Source of the DNA: JBKBRC01 sp046292345 | GTDB lineage: Bacteria; Bacteroidota; Rhodothermia; Rhodothermales; Rubricoccaceae | Reading direction: 5' to 3' | Assembly: GCA_046292345.1 (NCBI GenBank) | Contig: JBKBRC010000034.1 | Location: 1-25,371 of the forward strand | Length of the DNA: 25,371 nucleotides | Shown: positions 15,201 through 21,438 of the stretch, one piece after another | Position numbering within the stretch: the stretch's first letter is position 1 | How the letters are laid out: the number at the start of each line of letters is the position of its first letter | Notes under the pieces: model-generated | Databases searched by the model: none | Told to the model about the DNA's origin: nothing | Seen by the model: the letters and a program-made list of their open reading frames with translations, nothing else | Position numbers and translations under genes: made by a program

Positions 15201-16196
15201 CGCGGGGAGCGCGCGGGCCGCGTGGCCCCGGGCGAGCGCGTCGAGGCGCGCGTGCGTCGCCCGATCGGCGAGCGGAGCGTCCTTGTTCCAGGTGACGGCC
15301 CTGGCAAGCGCGGCCACGGCGTCGGCGTCCCAGGCGCGGGCGAAGGCGTCGAGGGCGCAGTCGAGCGCCGCGCGAGCCTCGGCGACGGGCGGCGCGTCGG
15401 GGTAGAGGGGGGCGCCGGGCGCCTTGTCCCACCGCGCGAGGTGCTCGGCGAGCGTGGCGGGCGTATGTCCGGCCGCGAGCGCGAGGGCGGCCAGGGGCGG
15501 CTCGCCGTCGAGCGCGGCGCGGAGCGCGTCGGCGGCCGCGCGGCGGTCCAGCGCGGCGTCGCCCTCCTCGAGCGCGAGGTCGAACGGGAGCCCGCACTCG
15601 AGCGCGAAGCGGTCCAGCGTGTCTTTGCAGAACGCATGGATGGTGCTGATGGCGGCCTCGTCGACGCGGTCGAGGGCGGCCTGGAGGCGCGCGCGGGCGA
15701 CACCAGGTGGCTGCCCGCGCTCGACGAAGGGCCGCAGGAGGGGGCCGGCTTCGCGGGCGACGGTCTCGGCCGGCTCGCCCGTCTCGCACCGCGCAAACGC
15801 CGCGAGCGCCTGGCGGAGCGTCTGCCGGATGCGGCGGCGCAGCTCGTCGGTGGCGGCCTCGGTGAACGTGACCACGAGCAGGCGGCGCAGGTCTGGCAGG
15901 CCGCCGGGCGAGGCCGCGAGCGGCGCGCCGTCCAGGACGAGGCGGAGCACGGTGCCCGCGATGGCGAACGTCTTGCCCGTGCCGGCGCTGGCCTCGACGA
16001 GCGTGCGGCCCGGTGCGAGAGGCGTGCGCGCGAAATCGAAGAGCGGCGCGTCGGAGGCTGCGAGCGTAGCCGGGGCGGTGCTGCCGTCGCCCTGCGCGGT
16101 GCCGGGTGCGGTGCCGGGTGCGGTGCCGGGTGCGGTGCCGGGTGCGGTGCCGGGTGCGGTGCCGGGTGCGAGGCCGAGGAGCGGGCGGGTGTTCAC
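12267..16196 (-). CDS. recB: RecBCD subunit beta, RecB helicase-nuclease
   Basis: At 1309 residues this is longer than E. coli RecB (1180). It is an SF1A 3'-5' helicase: Walker A SAGTGKT at 70-76, LIDEFQDTD (Walker B) near 441-449, GDPKQAIYRFRGAD (motif III), TVHGSKGLQYPVVFLP (motif V) near 800, and YVGLTRAEER (motif VI). The C-terminal PD-(D/E)XK nuclease is intact: GRYFHDVLEH (His), GTADLL (Asp, near 1193), VDWKSN (Asp-x-Lys, near 1209) and a following LQALLYTVALHRFL helix. The GTG start at 16196 overlaps the recC stop by four bases (GTGA). Residues 11-34 are six PGTA repeats encoded by a 12-bp tandem array, an unusual disordered N-terminal extension before the helicase domain. Confidence 0.97.
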   Translation of the reverse strand: MNTRPLLGLAPGTAPGTAPGTAPGTAPGTAPGTAQGDGSTAPATLAASDAPLFDFARTPLAPGRTLVEASAGTGKTFAIAGTVLRLVLDGAPLAASPGGLPDLRRLLVVTFTEAATDELRRRIRQTLRQALAAFARCETGEPAETVAREAGPLLRPFVERGQPPGVARARLQAALDRVDEAAISTIHAFCKDTLDRFALECGLPFDLALEEGDAALDRRAAADALRAALDGEPPLAALALAAGHTPATLAEHLARWDKAPGAPLYPDAPPVAEARAALDCALDAFARAWDADAVAALARAVTWNKDAPLADRATHARLDALARGHAARALPARDLSSLEACTPEAIRAGAHKKKGNHAATEALLTHPALVRAAEAARALHGVRTSLARHLIEDTARRRARLRQRRGVLSLDDLITRLHDALLSPDTGPALARALAERFSFALIDEFQDTDARQYAIFRRAFEGRPLYLIGDPKQAIYRFRGADLHVYLEARREADRRFTLATNFRSTGALVGAVNALFAGPRRPFLFEDIPFVQAAAAREAAPDAPPALVWWTLPRPDNGGLRGKANTDTLVEKATVAAIARMLARGDALWPGTPRERPARPADIAVLVRTNRQARTIQTRLREAGIPSVIGTAGDVRDSRELADLETLLRAFARPNEDRYLRAALATTLWGWTAEDIARVAPLDLAARPPSPPDEQRYAAARTAVREALLAWRRHGVLRALSTFFQEQGTYARLQAFPDAERRLTNLRHGLELLHEAESTQQRAPETLLRWLTERKTQTFRSRDRAELRLESDARAVQIVTVHGSKGLQYPVVFLPYLWRGPSEQTQRSSALLARQGDRTVYAYDASHADFPRFQQQALDEETAEDLRLAYVGLTRAEERCYVAAPESRGLNESALGYLLLADTSALDARASLSDWIRAARESATGNVTFLESRLEALCAAHPGCMTTEPLPEAEGAIRAPEPRATRNTLTPRVLPPHVKTCFDGRRRPASFSAWVARTSSSHALDEPTTAELPVLPGLPDSVGAPATRDDAFTRAMATFPAGALAGRYFHDVLEHTHFPDLAPPGESAGSPGTGEHEAPLQDAARARLLERVRATLRRYALATREASARADLTAELLERLAALPLPGLGTTLAQANPAHLFSEWRFVLPIGRVTAGALAACVAEHAGEGPLARYASLLETLELPGADGYLSGTADLLVSHEDRWLIVDWKSNLLGPTAAHYAPEALQQAMDAHHYTLQALLYTVALHRFLRTRLGARYACDTHLAGTAWIFLRGLGGPAGGGVPAGVHATRPPAALVDALDHLLGPN
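16097..16168. repeat. Six 12-bp in-frame repeats in the recB N-terminus
   Basis: Six perfect copies of CGGTGCCGGGTG (plus strand) run from 16097 to 16168, encoding (PGTA)6 on the minus strand. The unit length is a multiple of three, so changes in copy number would keep recB in frame. Confidence 0.97.
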
Positions 16197-19100
16197 GAGG
16201 CCGGCGCGCAGTGCAGGAGGAGGGGAGCCCAGAGCGCGGCGGACCAGCGGACGAACGCGCGCTCGTCCTCGAGTGGCGAGGCGTCGCGGGCGACGAGCAT
16301 GGCATGGGCGGTCTCGAGGTCGCCGCGCTGGCCGAAGCCTCCCTCGAGTCGCCCGTGCGCCTGTTGCAGTGCCCGGGCGTCGAGTTCGGGGTTGAACCCC
16401 GGCACCTCGTCGCCGCCCTGCCGCGCCCGCTCGCGCTCGAGCAGCCAGAGCGCGAGCGCTCCGACCTGTCCCCTCTTGCGTAGCTCGTCCATGTATGCGT
16501 GCGAGGCAGCAGGGAAGAGCGGCGGCGGCGCGCTCTGAAAGCAGCCGAAGCCCCGCACGAGCGCGGCGAGCCACAGCGAGGCCTCGCCCTCGCAGATAGG
16601 CCGGAGGTGCGCGCTGTCCTTGGTGCCGAGCACGCGGGTAATGCGCGGCAGGCGGCCGTCGAGGTCGGCGGCAGCGTTGAGGGCCACGTGCTCAACCCAG
16701 GCCTCGGCGAGGTGCCCGGGGCGGATGGTGCCCGGGTGCAGGCGGAGGGCTCCGGTCTCGGTCACGCGCGCGAGCGTGCCGTGCACGAGCGTCTGCTCCG
16801 CTGTGAGGGCCACCGGCACGGGTGCGCTCGGGCCGAGCTCCTCGGCCGCGCTCGCAAGCGGCGCCGCCTCGGCGAGCGCCTGCTCGAACGCGATCTGCCC
16901 GAGCGCGCCGGCGGGTAGCAGGCCGGCCAGGCGCAGCCGCTCGCGCGTGGCCTCGGGCGGCGCGCCGCTGAGCAGAGCCTCGAGGACGGCGCTGCGCAGG
17001 CCGAAGCGCTCGCGGTCGTCGGGCACGACGGGCTCGTCGGCGACGAGAGCGCGCTCGGCGGGCTCGAGGCGAAGACCGAGCACGTGGCGCGTCCAGTGTC
17101 CTGCCGGGTCGGACCAGGCGCGGGCGAGCGTGTGCAGGTCCACGCGCTCGGGCGGCGTCTCCGGCGGGTGCGGGCGCAGGCGTACGAACGGCGCCGGCAA
17201 GCGCGCCTCGCGCGGCGGCAGCAGGTGCTCGGCATAGCTGAAGAGCGCGGGCGCGGCGGCGTGTCCGTCCCCGCCCGGCGCGTCCTCGTCGTCCTCGTCG
17301 GCGGGCGCCCCGAAGTAGGCCGGCGCGAAGGGCTGCAGCCGGTGGCGCCGGACGATCCGCGCGCGGGCCTCCGGGCCGAAGTGGGCGTCGCACGCGTCCA
17401 GAAACGCATCGAGCACGACCGAGGCCGCGCGCTCGGTGTTGTCTTTTTGCGAGCGCCCGACGAACGAGAGGATGAGCCGCTCGCCGGCCGCCATCACGGC
17501 ATCGAGGAAGAGCTGCTTGGCGGCCTCGCGCGCGGCCGGATCGCCGGGGCGAGGGGCGTGCGCGAGCAGGCAGAACGTGGGCGCGGTTTCCCTGCCGGGA
17601 TAGGTGGCCGCGTCGAGGCCGAGGAAGGCGACGACGCGGTGCGGCGTGTGGTGGAGCGGGAAGGGGGCCGCGAACGTGACGGCGCCGGTCAGGTACGGCT
17701 CGGCCGCGTCGTAGGTGCGCAGCGTGCGCTCGAGGTAGGCGCCTACCGCCCGCAGGCTCACGGGCGCGTCGGCGTCGGGACGCGCGAGCTCGGCCACGGC
17801 CGCGATAGCCGTGCGGAGGAAGACGAGCGCGTCCGTCTCGTCGTCGTCGCGCGGGGCGAAGAAGGCATCGGCGAAGGCGAGCAAGGCCTCGGGCCACTCC
17901 CCGAGCGGGCGCGGGCGCGCGAGCGCGTCCAGGCGGCGCAGCAGGCGGTGGAGCCACTCGGCGAAGCGGCCGAGCACGTCGGCGCCGCCGAGGCCGGGCG
18001 CGTCGCAGGGCAGGCAGCCGAGCACGGGGTCGGCGCGGCCGAGGGCGTAGCCGAGCACGAGGCGCTCGAGCCCGAACTGCCAGGTGTGGAGCGCGTCAGC
18101 GGGCAGGCCGTGCGCGACGCGGTCGGTGGCGCTGCGGCCCCAGCGGACGCCCGCCTCGGCGATCCACCCGCGCAGGCGCGGCACGTCGTCTTCGCGCAGG
18201 CCGGCCGCGCGCGCGACGGCCGGATAGTCGAGCAGGTCGAGCACGTCGGTCGTGCCGAGGCGGCCGTCGGGCAGGCGGAGCGCGGCCGTGAACGCCTCGA
18301 GCACGCGCAGGGGCGGCGCGTGCGGATGGTCGGCGACGTGGTACGGGACGCGGACGTTGCCCGGCAGCGCCTCGGCACCGAAGACGGCGTCCACGAGGGG
18401 GGCATAGAGCGCCAGGTCGGGCACGATGACGAGCACGTCGTGCGGGCGGAGGTCCGGCGTCTCGTGGAAGGCTGCGAGCAACTCGTCGCGCAGCGCCTCG
18501 AGCTCACGCACGGGGCTATGCGCGTCGATCACGCGGAGCGAGGCGTCGTCGGGCGCGAGCGGGGCGGGGGCGGCTGGCGGGGCGTCGGCGCGCAGGGCTG
18601 CCTGGAGGCGGGCCAGACCGGTTGCTCGCGCGCCCGTGGCCTGCTCGGTGGGGGGCAGCGCCTCCGGCGCCGGGACGCGGAGCGCGCGGAGGACGGAGGC
18701 GAACGCGCGCTGGTGCTCGCTGCACGCCCGGAGGAGCGGGTGCCGGACGTCGGCGGCGGCCTCGTCGCGGAACGCCTCGGCGCGCAGGCCGGGCGCGACG
18801 GCGTAGACGGTCACCGGGACCGAGTGCGCCAGCCCGCGCAGCACGCGGTAGAACGCCGGCGGCAGCGCGCGCGCGCCGAAGGCGGAGACGCGGGCCGGCA
18901 GGCGCGCGCGCAGGTGCTCGGGGAGCCGGCCCTGCTCGAGCCGGCCGACAAGCTGGAGGAGAGTCCGCGCGTGGTCTGCGACGGGCTGGCCATCGGCCGT
19001 GCGGGCGCTCTGGCAGAGGCGCTGCCAGAGCGCGCGCTGCCAAGCCTCGTGCGGCCAGCTGGCGTGCACCGTGCGTCCGGCGCGCCAGGCCTCGAGCGTC

Positions 19101-19600
19101 TCCGGGCGATAGAGCTGGTAGTCGTCGAAGCGGCGCGCGAGCACGCCGGCGAGGGCCGGGGCGCCATCGGGCTGGCGGCCGAGGTAGGCGTGGAGCGGCG
19201 CCAGCGCCGGGTCGTCGGGCGCGTCCGCGAGCGCGTCCGCGAGCACGTCCGCGAGTACGTCCGCGAGGCGCCACGTGAGCGGCTCGAGGTCGAACGGGTG
19301 CGCCTCGTCGTCGGGCAAGGCGCGCGCCTCGGCGACGAGCAGCTGCGTGAGCGTGCCGACGAGGCCACGCGGGGTGCGCACGTCGAGGGCGGCGGCGCAG
19401 CCGGTGTGCCGCGCGAGGCGCTGCTCGAACCAGGCGCGCAGGCCGCTCGCCTGCGGGATCAGGATCGTCTCGCACGTCGCCGGCGGGAGCGGGGCCGCGT
19501 CCATTTCGCGCGCGAGCGCCCCGAAGGCGGCTTCGAGGTCGGGTGCGAGCAGGAAGCGGAAGGCGTCGGGCACGAGGGGTGGGCACGGGAGCGCGAGCAC
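16193..19600 (-). CDS. recC: RecBCD subunit gamma, RecC
   Basis: With GTG 19600 the protein has 1135 residues, close to E. coli RecC (1122). GTG 19573 (1126 residues) is equally possible. The frame opens further upstream, but that part looks non-coding. RecC holds the complex together and recognises Chi through inactive helicase and nuclease folds. Recognisable parts are the N-terminal AFRFLLAPDLEAAFGALAREM and CETILIPQASGLRAWFEQRLARHTG, the block PVTVYAVAP, VIDAHSPVRELEALRDELLAAF, and VAFLGLDAATYPGRE followed by DNTERAASVVLDAFLDAC. No Walker A is seen, as expected for RecC. It is the first gene of recC-recB-recD. A four-fold 12-bp repeat encodes LADV/LADA units around residue 112-127. Confidence 0.95.
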   Translation of the reverse strand: MLALPCPPLVPDAFRFLLAPDLEAAFGALAREMDAAPLPPATCETILIPQASGLRAWFEQRLARHTGCAAALDVRTPRGLVGTLTQLLVAEARALPDDEAHPFDLEPLTWRLADVLADVLADALADAPDDPALAPLHAYLGRQPDGAPALAGVLARRFDDYQLYRPETLEAWRAGRTVHASWPHEAWQRALWQRLCQSARTADGQPVADHARTLLQLVGRLEQGRLPEHLRARLPARVSAFGARALPPAFYRVLRGLAHSVPVTVYAVAPGLRAEAFRDEAAADVRHPLLRACSEHQRAFASVLRALRVPAPEALPPTEQATGARATGLARLQAALRADAPPAAPAPLAPDDASLRVIDAHSPVRELEALRDELLAAFHETPDLRPHDVLVIVPDLALYAPLVDAVFGAEALPGNVRVPYHVADHPHAPPLRVLEAFTAALRLPDGRLGTTDVLDLLDYPAVARAAGLREDDVPRLRGWIAEAGVRWGRSATDRVAHGLPADALHTWQFGLERLVLGYALGRADPVLGCLPCDAPGLGGADVLGRFAEWLHRLLRRLDALARPRPLGEWPEALLAFADAFFAPRDDDETDALVFLRTAIAAVAELARPDADAPVSLRAVGAYLERTLRTYDAAEPYLTGAVTFAAPFPLHHTPHRVVAFLGLDAATYPGRETAPTFCLLAHAPRPGDPAAREAAKQLFLDAVMAAGERLILSFVGRSQKDNTERAASVVLDAFLDACDAHFGPEARARIVRRHRLQPFAPAYFGAPADEDDEDAPGGDGHAAAPALFSYAEHLLPPREARLPAPFVRLRPHPPETPPERVDLHTLARAWSDPAGHWTRHVLGLRLEPAERALVADEPVVPDDRERFGLRSAVLEALLSGAPPEATRERLRLAGLLPAGALGQIAFEQALAEAAPLASAAEELGPSAPVPVALTAEQTLVHGTLARVTETGALRLHPGTIRPGHLAEAWVEHVALNAAADLDGRLPRITRVLGTKDSAHLRPICEGEASLWLAALVRGFGCFQSAPPPLFPAASHAYMDELRKRGQVGALALWLLERERARQGGDEVPGFNPELDARALQQAHGRLEGGFGQRGDLETAHAMLVARDASPLEDERAFVRWSAALWAPLLLHCAPAS
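19221..19268. repeat. Four 12-bp in-frame repeats in recC
   Basis: Four near-identical units (RCGTCCGCGAGN on the plus strand) encode LADVLADVLADALADA on the minus strand, in a helical surface segment of RecC. As in recB, the unit is a multiple of three. Confidence 0.9.
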
Positions 19601-19688
19601 ACGGGCGAAGCAATCGGTATGCCCTTTCGTGGCCGCGCCCTGCGGGACGGCGCGTGGGGCGCAAGATAGCGTGCGCTCGAAGAGGCTC

Positions 19689-19720
19689 CCGCCGCAGCGG
19701 CGGATACGCTGCTGCGGCGG
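19689..19720. other. 10-bp inverted repeat upstream of recC
   Basis: Arms CCGCCGCAGC (19689-19698) and GCTGCGGCGG (19711-19720) enclose a 12-nt loop. The site lies in the divergent spacer between recC and the methyltransferase gene, where promoters for both are expected. It could be an operator or simply a GC-rich structure; I see no consensus promoter beside it. Confidence 0.4.
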
Positions 19721-19776
19721 GGCGGTCCGTTCTAGCTTGGGCGGGCGTTCCCGGGCCGCGCGCCCGAGGTCCACAC

Positions 19777-20538
19777 GTGCTCATCGCCTTACACAACGCA
19801 CCGTCTCTCGTGGCCCTGCCTTTGGCCGTGCCTTCCGGGCGCGTCGCCGCCCGTCGTCGCTGTCCGCTGTGCCGGGCGCCGGCGGCGCGGCCGTTCGTGC
19901 AGGCGCACCGGCGCCGGTTCTTCTCGTGCGGCCGGTGCGGGCTCGTCTCGGTCCACCCCGCCGACCGGCCGTCGGCGGCCGAGGAGCGCGCGCACTACGC
20001 CACGCACGAAAACGACGTTGCGGACGCGCGCTACCGGGCCTTCCTGGACCGCCTCGCGCGGCCGCTCGTGGCACGTCTCCCTGCCGGCGCCTCCGGCCTC
20101 GACGTGGGCTGCGGGCCGGCGCCGGCCCTGGCGCAGCTGCTCGCCGCGCGCGGCTTCCCGACAGCCGTCTATGACCCGCTCTTCGCGCCCGACCTGGCGC
20201 CGCTCGGGCGCGCATATGCCTTCGTGACGTGCACCGAGACGGCCGAGCACTTCCACCATCCGGCGCGCGACTGGGCGCGGCTGTTCGCGCTCGTGCGGCC
20301 CGGCGGCGTACTCGCGGTCATGACCGGGGTGCTCGACGAGGAGCGCGACGCGCGGGGGCGCTTCGCCGCGTGGCGCTACGCGCGCGACCCGACGCACGTG
20401 GCGTTCTACCGCCCGCAGACGCTCGTGTGGCTCGCGCGCCGCGCCGGGTGGGGGCTGTGCCGGCCGGAGCGGCACGTCGCCTTCTTCACGCGCCCGGCTT
20501 CTGCCCGCCCGGTGGCGCGGGGCGAGGCGCTCAGTTGA
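19777..20538 (+). CDS. Methyltransferase with N-terminal zinc-ribbon motif
   Basis: The 253-residue protein (from GTG 19777; GTG 19810 or 19828 are also possible and would only trim the variable N-terminus) begins with a zinc-ribbon-like pattern: CPLC at 29-32 and CGRC at 51-54, in the context FFSCGRCGLV. A class I SAM-binding domain follows: GLDVGCGPAP at 107-116, the acidic loop YDPLFAPDL, TETAEHF near 155 and ALVRPGGVLAVMTG. The C-terminal YARDPTHVAFYRPQTLVWLARRAGW is typical of Methyltransf_23 proteins that carry this Cys-rich head. The substrate is unknown. The gene is divergent from recC, and its last 8 bases overlap the 3' end of the convergent gene on the other strand. Confidence 0.82.
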   Translation: MLIALHNAPSLVALPLAVPSGRVAARRRCPLCRAPAARPFVQAHRRRFFSCGRCGLVSVHPADRPSAAEERAHYATHENDVADARYRAFLDRLARPLVARLPAGASGLDVGCGPAPALAQLLAARGFPTAVYDPLFAPDLAPLGRAYAFVTCTETAEHFHHPARDWARLFALVRPGGVLAVMTGVLDEERDARGRFAAWRYARDPTHVAFYRPQTLVWLARRAGWGLCRPERHVAFFTRPASARPVARGEALS

Positions 20539-20854
20539 GCGAGAGGCCGGGGCGGTCGCCGAGGGGCGAGTCGAGCACGGTCAGGTCCTGGAGTGCAAAC
20601 CAGCCCTCGCCCTCGGTGCCGGCCGAGTTGCGGTAGGGCGTCTCCTCGCCGTCGGGGCCGCGCAGCGGGAGGATGTCCACGACGTAGGCGAGGTCCTTGC
20701 GAATCTCGGCGCCCTCGGGCGTGCGCCCGACGGGCACGGCGGCGGCCACGTCGGCCACCCGGCCCTCGAGCGTGCCGAGCGCGAGGCCCTCGCGCGTGTA
20801 GAGGTGCACGCGCACGCGCTTGCCGACGAGGGCGTAGTTGGGAGCGTCTGCCAT
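20531..20854 (-). CDS. Conserved-looking hypothetical protein
   Basis: The 107-residue soluble protein starts at ATG 20854 (MADAPNYALVGKRVRVHLYTREGLALGTLEGRV). There is no signal peptide or membrane helix. The first half alternates short strands typical of a small beta-barrel (SH3/Sm-like: VRVHLYTREG...LEGRVADV), and the second half contains LAYVVDILPLRGPDGEETPYRNSAGTEGEGWFALQDLTVLD. This shape could suit an RNA- or protein-binding adaptor, but that is a guess; I recognise no family. Its stop overlaps the stop region of the convergent methyltransferase gene by 8 bp. A 90-bp spacer separates it from the RuvC-like gene upstream on the same strand. Confidence 0.7.
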   Translation of the reverse strand: MADAPNYALVGKRVRVHLYTREGLALGTLEGRVADVAAAVPVGRTPEGAEIRKDLAYVVDILPLRGPDGEETPYRNSAGTEGEGWFALQDLTVLDSPLGDRPGLSLN

Positions 20855-20944
20855 GGCGGAGCGGCGAAGTTCTTCGGACGCAAGGATACGGCCGGGCGCC
20901 GCCGCGTGACGCCGCCGCTCCGCGCGGCCGCTCCGCGCCGCCGC

Positions 20945-21430
20945 TCAGCGCCGCCGCGCAACCTCGGCCGGGAGGTCGCCGAGCAGCCCGAGCTGCAGTA
21001 CCCCCCAGAGCCCGACGCCGATGGCCTCGGCGGTGTCGTGCCGGAGGGCGCCCTTGGGGGCGGGCGCGCCGCTCCACGCGATCACGGCGCGCGCGAGCGG
21101 GTCGGCGGCGGTCTTGGCGCCGGCGCCTGTGCGCTGCTCGCGCGGCAGCAGGAGCGCGCGGCGCCACGTCTGCGCATCTACGGTGCGCACGGTCAGGCCG
21201 CGGCGCTCGCCCTCGCGCTTCCAGATCTCGGCGATCGCGCCGCCCCCTTCGAGCACGAGGAACGAGAGCGCGGGCAGTGCGCCCAGCGCCGCCGCCGCGC
21301 CGCGCCGCAGCCGCGCCGCCGTGCCGAAGTTCTGCGAGCGGTACCAGCACAGGCGCCCGTCCGGAGCGAAGGCCGCCAGGCCGGTCCTGAGGCCGAGGTC
21401 TACGGCGAGCAGCGCAGGAGCGGCGGGCAC
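20945..21430 (-). CDS. RuvC/RNase H-fold protein, putative resolvase-like nuclease
   Basis: The 161-residue protein starts at GTG 21430, eight bases after the nupC stop, so it is probably translated from the same transcript. It has the layout of the RuvC-like RNase H fold: LLAVDLGLRTGLAAF (first Asp, residue 11), LSFLVLEGGGAIAEIW (Glu at the end of a central strand), VRTVDAQTWRRALLL, and C-terminal LRHDTAEAIGVGLWGVLQLG, matching the HDxxDA/EA metal-binding motif. The Asp-Glu-Asp set looks complete, so it may cleave branched DNA or a related substrate. It differs from canonical RuvC in sequence and is not accompanied by ruvA or ruvB. The assignment is by motif reading only; the function is unproven. 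Confidence 0.65.
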   Translation of the reverse strand: MPAAPALLAVDLGLRTGLAAFAPDGRLCWYRSQNFGTAARLRRGAAAALGALPALSFLVLEGGGAIAEIWKREGERRGLTVRTVDAQTWRRALLLPREQRTGAGAKTAADPLARAVIAWSGAPAPKGALRHDTAEAIGVGLWGVLQLGLLGDLPAEVARRR

Positions 21431-21438
21431 GGCGGGCC

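Noticed and set aside
12963..16538. Plus-strand open frame of about 1190 codons opposite recB
   Set aside because: Antisense shadow of RecB; it shows no motif and its composition is typical of reverse-complemented GC-rich coding DNA.
17084..19669. Plus-strand open frame opposite recC
   Set aside because: Antisense shadow of RecC with an Arg/Gly/Glu/Val-rich sequence and no domain.
19601..19774. N-terminal extension of RecC to 19774
   Set aside because: The extra 58 residues are unlike RecC N-termini and cover the divergent promoter region and an inverted repeat.
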